Shown here piece by piece: positions 48,201-59,970 of a stretch of DNA of 64,000 nt. The notes beneath the pieces were generated by a model. The model did not search any database. It was not told the DNA's origin and saw nothing but the letters and a program-made list of their open reading frames with translations. Within the stretch, counting starts at the first letter, position 1. Each line of letters starts with the position of its first letter. Origin of the DNA: Stratiolaelaps scimitus (lineage: Eukaryota; Arthropoda; Arachnida; Mesostigmata; Laelapidae); NCBI GenBank assembly GCA_019614645.1, contig JABWDB010000005.1:13195001-13259000 (forward strand). Direction: 5' to 3'. A program made the translations under genes and the position numbers.

Positions 48201-48725
48201 GTGCTCTCATCGAGTTTATCCGTGTTTTTACGGGGACCAGGCCAGGTGGACTTTTTACGGGGAACAGGCCAGGTGGCGCCCGCCCGGACAACGACGAGAT
48301 GGCGCATTCAGAATATGCCCGGGTTCATTTGTTTCGGACAATGGCCTGCTGTGCCCGGAAAAAAATACACTACCCTGGAACGCCTGAATGCCGCTATAAC
48401 AGATGAGTGGGCGAAACCGCCGGACCACATCGTTTCCGTCGAGAATGAGGCCTTCGATCATCGGATCAAAGCCATCAAAACCCTTCCCATCCCTACAAAA
48501 TGTCCACTAATAATTGTTCTGCGAGCTGATCCTCAGCTGTTCCCCTATCTGATAGGCTATCTCAGCTCTCAACCTTTTAGGTATTACTACGAGGACCTGT
48601 TAGGGCCACCTTTGCTTATTCTCTTCCTTCCTCTTCCAAAATGTCCACTCGCCGTTCCTACTCGGACCGTAGTTCATCCAATAAAGGTCGATGATGAGAC
48701 AAACACCTGTGCTTTAACTACATAG
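48201..48725 (+). mobile_element. Probable mariner-type transposase remnant
   Basis: The plus-strand frame reads GKKYTTLERLNAAITDEWAK followed by PPDHIVSVENEAFDHRIKAI. This resembles the C-terminal end of Tc1/mariner transposases, where a (T)TLEELK..I.EE.A.IPPEML..V..NFRRRL.. pattern follows the catalytic core. The DDE/D catalytic motifs and terminal inverted repeats are not visible, and the upstream residues do not preserve the usual SPDLNP block, so it is a degraded fragment. The end of the frame overlaps dispersed repeat C and lies close to a family B core, suggesting nested insertions. Confidence 0.35.
48505..48615 (+). repeat. Dispersed repeat C, copy 2
   Basis: The segment AGGTATTACTACGAGGACCT...AGGGCCACCTT matches 31331-31372, with weaker similarity extending about 70 bp upstream around CAGCTGTTCCCC. 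Confidence 0.5.
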
Positions 48726-48805
48726 AAGGGCCCGTTTTCTCAACGCCATGATTAGACGACTATAGTCAATGTGCTCAAATCAGTTAGGGAGGAGGGGCCC
48801 TTAGC

Positions 48806-48846
48806 AGTACCGTCTATGTTAAATGTTGGCTGAGCGTCAGCCAGAA
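48806..48846 (+). repeat. Dispersed repeat family B, core fragment
   Basis: The order GTACCGTCTATGTTAAATG then TTGGCTGAGCGTCAGCC matches the copy at 3091-3118. Confidence 0.5.
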
Positions 48847-49264
48847 AACCTTGGGGGACCTTAGCCACTCAGTTGGGGTAATGCTGTACCTGGAAAAACA
48901 GAGAAACTTCGGATACCAGAATCAATGCATACGAAGTCCCCCACCATCCCTCTGATCCCACCATTAGTTTTTCTTGTTTTTGCATAACGATTCAGGACGT
49001 GTGCGCGTGCGTCTTTGCGTTCCTTGTGTAACTCTCTCTCTCTCTCTCTCTCTGCTTGAACACGATCAGGGACAGTAACAAATGAAGCAAAATAAAACTG
49101 AGCAATCATTTGTGTTCGCCACGGCTCGACTCGGTCATATGAGACTTTTTCATTCTTGATTTCATTTCGTTTAAAAGGGCCAACTTAGATCGTTGTCTTT
49201 GAAGATGACTAGACAACTTGAAGAAGCAGTATATCGAAGTGTTTTTCGCCTAAAAGACGAATTT

Positions 49265-49432
49265 TCCGGGCTGGTTTTTTGAGCCAACATTTAGCGTCCA
49301 CGGTACAACTGCTTTTGGGCATTGCTTTATATGACGAATCCCTGGCAATTGTAAGGGTGGGAATCGAACGCCTGCGCCTATGCGTTTCCTCCGGTTGCAA
49401 GGTGCACACGACTGCACCGTGCGCAGAACGAT
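49265..49432 (-). mobile_element. tRNA-derived SINE-like element, family B
   Basis: This copy matches 7081-7227 in order and orientation: GGCTGG...GAGCC, CCACGGTACAACTGC, GCATTGCTTTATATGACG, then on the minus strand a B-box-like GCGTTCGATTCCC and a conserved TAGGCGCAG block. It supplies the second tRNA-like head that defines family B as SINE-type. Confidence 0.6.
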
Positions 49433-49449
49433 GACAATGTCCAATGTGC

Positions 49450-52200
49450 TGACAGTATCGAGACTGTCATTGGCACGAAACGGATGCCTAAGGCCCATAT
49501 TGATTGATTATGATTGTGCGCCTTAAAATATGCAATAATTAGAGAAGTATTTGCGGACAGGGCCGAAGCCGTCATGTTCCCAAGGGAGGCGATGGCGGGC
49601 CTAGGTAAATATGCGACTATTGACTTTGTTTGTGGCCCCTACATGTTATGTAGTGACTCGGACCTCGTATCCGGTTTTCACCACTATCGGAAATCGCCCA
49701 TAATTAAAACAACCTCGTTTCTTAACTTCGCATATCTCAAATAGATAGCAAATAATTGAATCAAGTGAAAATCAGAATCAAAACCAAACCTGCCATAGTT
49801 AGCAGCACTGTACACTTTGCAATTATGTTCCGCCAATAAAAGCCGGTAATAGTCGACCTAAAATGCATGACCCTATCTTATAGCGACCACGAACCACATA
49901 GGAAGCTCCAATATCGGCTCCCCCGTCTGTGCACAACTCCAAAAATACGGTTGACGATTTATAATGTTATTTTCATTAAAGAATATATATATATATATAT
50001 ATATGTTTTCAATTAGAAGGAGCCAGTCGACGTTTGATTAACAATCGGTCAGAACAACTTGTCAACACTCGAGCATGGCACGATAACTGTATTATTACAA
50101 AATCGCCTGTTCTCTCTTTTCAATACTGATCATTTTCTGGTGCCTCGTTTCACAAAGGTTATCTGGCAGAATTCATGGTTGGCTTCGGCTAGGAGGACGA
50201 ACGCGATTTGTCACAAGGTAGGGAGATTATTGTAATCTATATTATTATTAGTATTATTGTTGTCATCATAAAAATGATATAATCGCACTCTTAACCAGCT
50301 CTACAAAATTTCACCCGGATTGATAGAGGTCGAAATTTCGGCGATACTAATTAGCTAGGCATTCATTATTAGTAATGCTGTTTGCTAGGCGTTAATTATT
50401 ATTTTAAACAGCAGCAGCAGCATAAATCCTGGAGGAAAGTGCACTTGAAGAAAATTAAATAATGCCTAATCTATCCGTTCAATTAAAAATGGCCAAATCA
50501 TCAGTGATTTAGTGTCCTTAAGCTAAATCCACTAAAGCGATGGTGGGTATCTTTGAGCGTCTAGCGATCAAGGCTCATCTACGCAGTGACATCGCTCTAT
50601 GGCCTCGAGTGCTCATGTGACCCTGTGAGTCAGCCTAGCTGCTAGCAATCAGAGCCGCTCAATCCGTGCGATTGCTTGGCTTGATGTTCGTTTTGACAAA
50701 AGATTTGATTTCGTTATGAAACGGAAAAATCAAAATAGCATACAGATATAAGACACACACAGAGAGAGAGAGACACAACTCGGGAAGTGGAGATTCCACC
50801 ACTGATTCGAAAGCGGAAACTCACAAGCTGACGGACTGCGACCTGTACGATTGATCATTAAGCTGTTTACCGTTCGGCCACGAGTCCGCACGGTCCCGCG
50901 GGCTGTTGTTCCACGAGAGACAAGAACTGCACACAGACGCAGCTAGCGGTCAAGGAAAGATTAGCTCTAAGAAAAAGACCGTGCAATTAGCTATCTGGCG
51001 TTATTCGCTAAAACGGACATGAGGCGACAGTCATTTGGGCGAGGGCCTTATTCCCTGTACCACTGCGGAGACCGCGCAATCGGCCCCCTACAAAACGTGC
51101 GTTCGAAATGGAGATCCTGTTTGAGGTGGATCGTTTCTCTCCTAGAGGCCGCTTCACTGTACATTGAAGGCCAGTGTAAGCCAATTAAATTGCAGGACAC
51201 GAAGACGTCCAAGTGATCGAGTTGGCAGGGGGCGTCAGGACTCCGTTGTCGCAGGCGTAGCTAGCGACAAAACGTACGACGTTCGTATAAATTTTTCCTG
51301 GGAGATTACACGATGAAGTCTCTTACTCAGTGGTGTAGTTGCTACTGAAAATATACACCATATGTAGCGTTCGAACGATCTCCCATCTGTAGTGTAAGTT
51401 TACAAACAAAGCATTAATACAAATATAGCCTAAAAACCAAAGGACAACCTCATAGTGCAGACTAATGATTCCTTCCTCATATATAAAGGATAGCCAGCAA
51501 TGACTCGGGGGACTTGCACAAATATCGTTGTAATATTCTGCTGATAGGCGAATATTATGAACGATCCGTGATGATGACTCATCGAGAATGAACTCATTTG
51601 AGACTACCCCATCCCGCTCCACTAATCAGGTCAGCCATCAATCAATTCCCCCCCCACTAATCAGCGCGTCGAGAATATCCTCATTATATCCAATATGCGG
51701 CAGCTGTCGGCTCGGGTCGGATCGAGATGGCGACCCTACTGTTGTTGTTATATCCATTCTGAATGATATCCGTGTGGTATTGTATCCAGGCGTGCTTGCT
51801 AACTATGAACCGTACGGCTGGTACGTGTACGATTCACATTCGACCATTATTGGCGGTGTATCCATTGGATCATCGTTGTACAACGAACAATGCAATTACT
51901 CCCAGGGGCCGACCGTTCTTCAGACTTCATCGAGTACATTTTAGTGAAGTTTTATATAGTCCATTTTGCTATCGTTTTCATACGATTCGTGATTAATCCA
52001 ATCGATTCTTACTACGTAGCTGCAGTGACTCATCGGACTCCGTCCTTGGTGGCGATCATACAGACGACAGCGACGAAGAAGAATTAGGCAAGCCACAGTG
52101 AGAATCATATCCAATATAGAGAGTGGTCGCAATTTAGCGCAGTACTGACTAACTAACAAGATGATTGAATAACAGCAGCAGCAGCAGTAGTCGAATTGTA
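49450..52200. other. Non-coding stretch, no gene recognised
   Basis: Contains AT runs near 49983-50004, a GA patch near 50760-50773 and short CAG runs near 50410 and 52173. Open frames on the plus strand at 51588-51944 and 51019-51216 have no recognisable domain. Confidence 0.4.
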
Positions 52201-53376
52201 GTCCACGATGCGTTCGCAGACGAGAGAGCACTGTGATCGCTGATCGTACGTACGATGGGACTGGCTCGCTCGCCGCTCGGAGCGTTTAGAGAAAAGCCGC
52301 CACGCCATTCGAGGCGAGACGAGACGACGCTAGGCGGCGGCGGCGGCGGCGGCGACGACGCCGACGCCAAACGTCTTTGTCCCGTTGTAACGCTGACCCA
52401 GAGCCGCGACAGTGGTGGACGGTGCAACGCGTCGGCCACCAATCTCTCGCGTCTCGCGTGTGCGTTCGACCGCCCCGACAGTTACGAGCTCAACAATCGC
52501 GATGCCTCGTCGACGCTCGCCATGTTGGCCACCACTGTCTGGACTGCACTGCGGCAGCTATGGCCGAGATAGGGCGCGTTACCCACTCTCTGGTGGCCGG
52601 CAGCCATCTTGCCCGACGCCATGTTGGCATTTTCCATCGCCAACTGAAATGAGTGGTGGTGGTGGTGGCGCTGGCGCTGGCGCCGCCGCCTCCTCGTGGC
52701 TATGGGCGAGCTGCGGCGCCATCAGCCGCTACAGCAGCGTGCACATAGAGCGATGCGTAGCGGCTGCTGCTGCTGGAGACTGATGAACGCACGCCTGGCC
52801 CGCTGAGGTGGTGGCCACCACTGCTTTTGCTGCGGGTGGCGGGTGGCGAATAGCGAGATCAAGGCGGCGGATTGTCGTCTTCCACTCTCGTCGCCCCTCT
52901 CCTTCTCGCATGTTCAAGCCGTTCTGTATTGTCGGCGCCCGGCAGCCATCGAGGCTCCCTCTCAGCCTTAACCCTCTGCCACACTCGCATGCTGCATCGA
53001 ACAGCATCAACAGCAACCCCACTGTGTTGGCGGTGGTGGCGCTGTGCTCGTGTTGATTGTGTGGCTGGCTTCTACTGCTGCTGCTGCTGCTGCTGCGGCT
53101 GCATGCTCTGGGCGTCTATCGCTACTTCGAGGAAGATGGCCGGGGGGGAAGGGGACTAGATCGACGTGGACTGAATCCGACAGACGATCTCCCGCTCACT
53201 ATGGATGTCTACGCGAGCTGGTGTTCGACTGTGCGAAGAGCCGCTTAGTTACCGGCTGTTTATCTCTGTCCGCATAAGCCATCCTGCCTGCCCGCCATTT
53301 GTGTCCCGCTGTCGTTCTGTGAGCGAGTCCAGCGTGGTGGTGGCAGCAGCAGCAGCGGCGAGCAACGAATCTTTTG

Positions 53377-53378
<2 letters not shown>

Positions 53379-53442
<64 letters not shown>
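53379..53442. repeat. (CT)n microsatellite, about 64 bp
   Basis: The longest perfect dinucleotide run in the window, about 32 CT units. It lies in the G+C-rich zone upstream of spen. Confidence 0.95.
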
Positions 53443-53445
<3 letters not shown>

Positions 53446-53645
53446 TTCCATTCATTCCGTCTTTCTCTATTCTGTATGAGGCTGTGTGTCTGTTGTGAGT
53501 ATAGCCCCGGCACGGCACCACTCCCGCCGCTGCTGCCGCCGCCGCCGCCGCCGTTGCTGTTGCCGCGTTGGTGCTCTGCGCGACCTGCGCGCCATCAGCA
53601 AGAGTCGCTACTGCTTCATCGTCGACCCTCTCCATAGCAGCAGCA

Positions 53646-53683
<38 letters not shown>
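53646..53683. repeat. (CCG)n triplet repeat
   Basis: About 12 CCG units directly after a short CAG run. It creates long Ala, Arg or Pro frames on both strands that should not be taken as genes. Confidence 0.9.
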
Positions 53684-55460
53684 GCCGGGAGGCCGTCTCG
53701 GCGGCCAGCAGACAGGCGCAAAGACACACACACACACATACACAGGCAGACGTGTACACTCGACAGCAACTAACACTCGACGAACGCAAGCGACCAGCCA
53801 ACAGCACGGGAGAGCTTATGGGCGTGCTACATGAGTGTGTTGGTCGGTGAGTGCGTCGTAACGAGCGCTGCCTGCCTGCCTATGTGGTCGCTGCTACGCT
53901 CCTCCATCTACCGGCCACCACCACCGCCGCCGCCGCCGCCGTCGCGCCATCAAACGCGAAGGGGTCCCTCTCCAGCTACCCTCGCCCAGAGGCGTGGCCT
54001 CACCGCGAGATTCCCGCGAGCATCGGCGGGATACGCGGCCGGTGCTTGACGCCTGTGTGCGTACGACGAAATAGGCGGCGGCTACCAGGGCTAAAGTTGG
54101 AAGGAAGAAAGGCTGCCTGCCTGCCTCCCTCCGGTGTGTGTCGCTCGGGTTGTGTGTATCTGTGTGTGTACCGTGCCGCTGGTTGGTTCCTGCTGCTGCC
54201 CGCTCTGTCTGTCTGTCTGTCTGTCATCTATCTATCCGGCTCCGTTCGAAGCTGGCTAGGCTGGCAGGCTCCTGCCTCGTTCGTTCAATACCTATAGATG
54301 CGTATAGCAGCAGCAGCAGTAGTAATACTACTACTACCACCACCAGTGCTACCAGCAGCCAACCTCTCTATTGGTCGCTGCTGGCCCGTGTGTTGTGCTG
54401 TGTGTGGTACGACAACGACTAGAACCACCACCACCACCACCATCACCACTAACAGCAGCAGCAGCAGGCGGCAAGCGGACCGGACCGACAACGACGGATG
54501 AACGCAGCCGCAGCAGCAGCAGCAAGCGCTGCTACTTCTAGCATCGTCGAATCGAGAGAGCCTGCCTGCCTGCGTTTGCTGTGGGTCGACAACCAAACGA
54601 CGAAGCAACCCCGAAGCGGACAAGCGAACGGCCGGGCCGACTTCGAGCTGCTCGACTGACTCGTTCATATATATATATATACATACACAGATAGAGAGAG
54701 AGTAACTACGGCAGCAGCCGGCGACTCTCAGTGCGTGGCCTATCCCACCTATCCTCTCGTTGATCGCTCGTTGTATTTGTGGTGTCTGTATACGTGGTTG
54801 CTTGGTGAGTGAGCTGACCGTGTGCTGAGCTACCACAGTACCACCGTGCCGTACTGAAGGAGACAAGCGCAAGCATGCAATAATTCTACAACGACTGCTA
54901 TTACTACAACTGTACGATACTGCTGGTGTGTGTTGCACTGGCACTGCAGTAACTACGGCCTGGCGAATACAGCAAGCGAGAAGAAGTCAATGTGCCTGTG
55001 TGTGCTCGGAAGGCACAGCCAGTCAATCTGTGAGTGAGTAAGTGAGTGCAACTCATCAATAGCTAAGCTCATGTGAGCTGATGCCAGACATCTCGTTGTT
55101 GCGGCTGCCCCCAGCTCCGCTCAACTCAACGAAAAATATCGAGCTAACAAACTGCAAGCTGCGGTGACTACTGCCGGCGTAGCACGCAGACCCTGATGAG
55201 TACGGTTCTTCGCCCCGACCGCCCTCTGTGCTACTGGCATAGTATCTTGCTAGTATCATTATATCTGCTGGGCCGATTGACTGTGGTGGTGCCGGCGACG
55301 ACAACGGCGGCGGCGGCGTCCACTGACCACTCACTGTAATAGTTAGCAGCCAACGGCGAACGGGTTGCTGAGAGAAAACCGCCAGGGCGAAAAACGCCAG
55401 CAACGACAGCAAAACAGCACAAGCTGCTGCAGCAGATCACCCGCCACGACCTATCTACCT

Positions 55461-55461
55461 T

Positions 55462-55486
<25 letters not shown>
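55461..55486. repeat. (AT)n microsatellite
   Basis: A 26-bp AT run inside the region upstream of spen; it marks the switch from G+C-rich to AT-rich sequence. Confidence 0.85.
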
Positions 55487-55495
<9 letters not shown>

Positions 55496-56156
55496 CTTGG
55501 GCAAGCTGTGTAGTGTCTGCCGACCAGTCTGTGTACTCGCGTGAGCGCGTATGTGCTTCGACTCATCAAAGCACAACCAGGCACACAGGATGCTGCTGCG
55601 ATATAATTGTGTGCTCCGTACCGTCTAAAGCGAGCACACCACCCCCCCTGCAGCAAGTCGCCCCACACCAGTTGTGTATAGTCCCCCGACGAAGCGACAC
55701 CGATCGCAGAAGCCCCCATATCAACAGCCATCACACAACTAGCAGCAGCAGCAGGAGCATAGCTCGCGGCTGCTGAGTACAGCAGCAACATTAAACAGGC
55801 AGTTTTTTCTCTCTTCTCGACTCGCTCGTTGCTAGATTGTTGCAGAAGCAGAAGTCCCGAAAGGAGCTCGCTGCTAGGGCCGTCTCCGCTTGTGAGTGTC
55901 TCCGTGTGTGTGTGTGTGTGTGTATATCGGTGGTGGCGCGGGATACATTCTGCAGGAGCTGCCTCTTTTATATCGTTGCGAGCGGCGTCTGAAAGCAGCA
56001 GAAATTCGGCCGCTTGCTGGTCACCACTCGTCACCCAAGTACTACTTGGTACTCGCTTGTGAGACAGGAATCAGGCGTCCGCAACGTGAAGAAAAATCAT
56101 CAACGGCGTCAGTCTCTCTACTGAGTTGGATACAGTGATACTGTGTAAACAGGAGG

Positions 56157-56160
<4 letters not shown>

Positions 56161-56192
<32 letters not shown>
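56161..56192. repeat. (AT)n microsatellite
   Basis: A 32-bp AT run, followed by further AT-rich tracts to 56220. Confidence 0.85.
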
Positions 56193-56196
<4 letters not shown>

Positions 56197-57829
56197 TAAT
56201 ATATATATACATATATATATCGTGGGTTTCCAGCGATTCCGCGATCGATGTCCACCGATCGGTTCGCGTTCAACCGACAACAGCCGTTTCTACCTGCTTT
56301 CGCCGAGTATAGGATACATCTGTCTACCTTGTAATCGCCGCCATTAGGAATCGTCATTGTAATCGAAATCTACCCCGGATACACTGTAGTGCTGTGCAAA
56401 GGCGGTGACAAAGTCTGTTTGAGTTTCCGCTACTGTTCTGCCGCTGGGCCCCGTCATCTCCTCTGTCGCCGCATCTAGGATATACCCTGAGATCTATACA
56501 TATATATATATATACATATTGTTATCATTCGATGATCAATCATCTTCAGTTATTATTATTATTGATGTTGTTGTGCGCGTGATGAAATTGTGTGCATCGT
56601 TATCTCTATTGTGCGTCTGTCTGTTGATCGGGTTTGTGGGTAGTTAGCAAGGTGCAGTGTTCTCGTTTGATGGCGTGCTGTGACCAGTCCCGTCATCAAA
56701 CGACATCGTATCGGATTCACCTACGTACGCGGATCGTGCAAATTAACCCACTGGATCACTAATTCGACTGTCACTATACATATATATGTGTGTATATATA
56801 TATATACATATATATATATGCATATATATTACTACGACAAAATGTTCTGCTGCAACCGCAGCTCAGCAGCTGGCTCTTATAACCAAACAGCCATCAGCAG
56901 CTGCTAGTTGTTGGCAGCCCCAGTAGTCCTACCAAATCACCTACACAGGATTTCTCTGGATTTCACTTGTGCACCATCGAGTGTGTCGTCAGTGAGCTCT
57001 CGACAGCCGAGGAAATTTATACCGTGCGTCGGAAATTATATATCTTCACCGAGAGAATAATTGTGCGTGTGTATGCGTGGCATAACGTAGTGTTTTAACA
57101 ACAACGACCGACAAAAAAAAAAGTATTCAATCAAGCCATGTGTTTTGTGCTGTTCAGGAAGGTGTAGCCGAAAAGGACCCGGCCGAGTGAGATAAGGCCC
57201 AACGAAAAAAAAAAAATAGGTTCCGAGAGGTGCGCTAGTGGAGGAGAGGAAGAAAATGACTGCGATATACCAATCTTGATCGTCGGATGCGCCTATCGTT
57301 CTTGGACAGCAACGAGACATTGTTATTATTATTATTATTATTATGATGATAATGATGATTTTACCAAAGTGACTAATGAAATCAATGAGCTCCGCGAGTG
57401 CTCATCAACTGTGTGTCGAGTGCGATGGCAGCCAATTTTGTCGGTTGTGAGCAATAAACCGACTCGCCAAAGCTAGAGGGAAAAATAAACACATAACAGA
57501 AGTTAGGAGAGTATAACATAGTTCAGTGCGAACGTCAGTCGAGAGCATTTGCCGGTGCAAGAACCCAAGGAGCATTGCACAAGGGCAGAAGACAGACCCA
57601 CAGGTGTACCCGACGGTCCTCAACGGGCCGTAGTCAGGCGAGATGAAGCGCCGGTTTTCGGCACCGATGCCGGCCTAACCCGCCGTCAGCGGCACCGCCT
57701 CCGCGGCCGAAGTGCTGGCCCGGGAGGCTCAGCGCCGAGCCACGAAGCGAAACAGGCAACGCCGAGCTGTGAAGTTGGAGCAGCAGGCCGCGAAGCCTGC
57801 GCCGCTCGGTTGAAGTCACGGCGGAGGCC

Positions 57830-57850
57830 ATGAACGCCGAACATGCTTGA
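57830..57850 (+). other. Short uORF upstream of the spen start
   Basis: An ATG followed by five codons and TGA (peptide MNAEHA) ends 38 nt before the spen ATG, in a G+C-rich leader. If this leader is transcribed, the uORF could lower or condition translation of spen, with reinitiation at the strong ATG (GACCATGG). The context GGCCATGA is moderate. Presence is seen directly; function is inference. Confidence 0.4.
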
Positions 57851-57888
57851 ACGCATCGGAGGGCGTCTTGCGCTGTTCACTTCTGACC

Positions 57889-57971
57889 ATGGTTAGAGAG
57901 ACCAGGCACCTCTGGGTCGGAAACCTTCCCGACAACCTACGCGAGGAGCGGATACGGGACCACTTCAAACG
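57889..57971 (+). CDS. spen: Split ends orthologue, first coding exon
   Basis: The exon encodes MVRETRHLWVGNLPDNLREE followed by RIRDHFKR, then a donor GTATGC in phase 2. It closely matches the N-terminus of SPEN/MINT/SHARP and fly Spen, including RNP2 (LWVGNL) of the first RRM. Spen proteins are very large nuclear RNA-binding co-repressors, with several N-terminal RRMs and a C-terminal SPOC domain that recruits histone-deacetylase complexes; they act in Notch, Wnt and EGFR outputs and, in mammals, in X inactivation. The ATG lies in an excellent context (GACCATGG). Only 27 full codons fall here. The rest of RRM1 and all later exons are not in the window, so the first intron runs to the right edge, over 6 kb. 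Assignment rests on 28 residues but they are diagnostic. Confidence 0.88.
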
Positions 57972-59938
57972 GTATGCAACAAAAATCCAAAAAAATAGAA
58001 AATAGCAGCACCAATAACAACAACAACAACAACACCAGAGAATACACCATATATCACTACCCCCTTGTGCTCACTCCCAAGTATGATTCTATCCATCGGG
58101 CGGAAGTGTATGCCGAATTAGCCCCCTCCGCGCTCACAGTGTTCGGCGGTTAACTTAACTATTCGCCTGCTCGTGGGAGGGTGCCCGGACGCCGAGAGAC
58201 GCTCTGGTCATTCGACCACCAGCCAACCAACCGATGGATCCCCTTTTGAGTTGCTACTCTTCAACTCTGACTGAAGCATGATCGCCGTGCACTTCGTAGA
58301 AAAAGCAGAAGTCAAAGGGGATAGCATTGTGTGCGTTGCTGACGTTGCTTTAGTGTACCCCTTTCAGTTCCCGTTCAGGTAGACTATTTGCTAAAGGCGG
58401 GCTAGCAGCCTCGAAGCAGCAGTACATCTTAGCCTATATATGTAGAGAAATATATGTATCGTAAACTATTCGTGTCGTGTACTCCATCCAATCTAGTTTC
58501 CACTGCAAATTTTTCGAACCCCACCTTTCTAAGAGCTGGTCGTTGTTGTTGCTGTTGATGTAAGGATATTTGCTGTCGTAAGAATATTTGATAATGACAA
58601 TGGATGTTGTTGTTGTCCTCGACGGATAGCTTCCCTAGAAATCACCTGAAACAGAGTCGATTATACCTTCGACCACCATCGGAGTGTCCACATCCAATGC
58701 CTCATGGGATATGTATTACCCCTAGGAGGGGTCTCTATACTCGCCGTTGTGTCGACCAGTGTCGGGTCAACCTCTCATATACAGGATAACAAATGATACT
58801 AGATGGACGTAGCATGGCAATGACGACTGGCGGGAACGCGGAGATCTCGGAACGCGCAAATATCTCGAGCCTCTGAAGGGCGTTTACCGCCCGCAAGTGT
58901 CAGCCGCAACTACCACTGGATATATCCCCCCCGTCGAAAACAAGCCCGGCACGAGAAGTATCGTGCTCTAAGAACTGCGGCACCGTTTGTCGATGGTCAA
59001 GCTCTTCAGATGCTCGAGATTGTGGATTATATAGCAGACATAACGACAACGGCGATATTTACCGATAGCTTGATAGCAGTAGTAGAGAATCGTGCGGTGT
59101 GCGTTGTCGCCTGTTACTGTGTGTAAGAATGTGCCTAGGAAGTGTCGACGAGCAATGAGGCCTGGTTGCCCCTCGCAGATCTGCTGCCTTCTCTATGTTA
59201 TTTTCTCACAAAAACTAGACGCCGACCGAGGGTCTTGTACGGGAGACTGGCAACAGTTCAAGATCATACGGCCTCCTCCTCCGTAGCAGCATCAGCAGGA
59301 ATCGCTATCGCAGTTGTTGTTGTTGCTGCTAAATGTAGTTACAACCGTCGTGGCCATTGTTGTCGTTGTCGTCCGCCGTTGTCGTTATCGTGGCTGTCGG
59401 CGTAGTCCGTCATCAGTGAGAAGTTGTTGTTCTGGTTCGTCAAAATGCCGGTGGTTTTAGCCGTTCACCGCCATTTGTGGATGGTTCATGTTGTCGATAG
59501 TCGTTCGCTGTTGATCATTCACGGCTGGCGTCCATAATCATCGATCATGGATATATCGTACGTTTGATCTACACTCTGGATACAGTCACTCTCCGGAATC
59601 GGTTAGCTGCCGTCTAACCGTCATATAGGATGATGTGATAACATTCACATCTGATGAAGCCGACGGAAGAATGCACCGTTGTCATCATCATCGCAATGAT
59701 GTGCGTGTTCCGTGTCATCCTGTACGCATCCGAGTCGACGATAATCTTCGCTCATCATTGGCTCTTCATTATCTTCTGCTAACTTTCGGATACGACAGCA
59801 AAAAACAAACACCCACCCCCCCCGTCGCATTCACAGGGGCAGCGCTGTGCTACTGCGCTCCATGGCGGATAGATCACACAGAGATCGGCAAAGCCTCTTC
59901 TCCGGTGAGTACAATCAACACTCAATATCATATCAAAC

Positions 59939-59970
<32 letters not shown>
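59939..59970. repeat. (AAT)n microsatellite
   Basis: About ten AAT units in the spen first intron. Confidence 0.9.

Larger units (their letters stand above)
52250..57880 (+). promoter_or_regulatory. Probable spen promoter and long 5' UTR region
   Basis: Sequence becomes rich in G+C and CpG from about 52.25 to 54.1 kb, unlike the AT-rich flanks, with clustered (GGC)n, (CAG)n, (CCG)n, (CT)n and (GT)n runs. It then returns to AT microsatellites before a G+C-rich leader at 57.55-57.85 kb. No conserved coding exon appears on either strand; apparent Ala-, Pro- or Ser-rich frames are triplet-repeat translations. The position just upstream of the spen first coding exon suggests a CpG-rich promoter plus non-coding exons, but I cannot fix a transcription start or exon borders. 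Confidence 0.4.

Noticed and set aside
53249..53776. Long minus-strand open frame of 175 codons with poly-Ala and RERERE tracts
   Set aside because: It is the translation of (CCG)n and (CT)n repeats with no conserved domain and no splice support; the opposite strand gives equally long Ala- or Ser-Leu frames.
54285..54944. 219-codon minus-strand open frame
   Set aside because: Composition follows CAG/CTG and ACC triplet repeats (runs of V, C, S); no recognisable domain, and it lies in the likely spen leader on the opposite strand.
55231..56034. 267-codon minus-strand open frame, the longest non-assigned frame
   Set aside because: It runs through AT, GT and CAG microsatellites (THTHTHT, YIYIYI and Ala-rich runs) with no domain; G+C-rich repeat sequence is poor in stops, which explains the length.
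57549..57833. 94-codon plus-strand open frame just before spen
   Set aside because: It begins without an ATG, is Arg/Pro/Gly-rich because of G+C-rich sequence, and ends before the Spen start in another arrangement; better taken as leader sequence.
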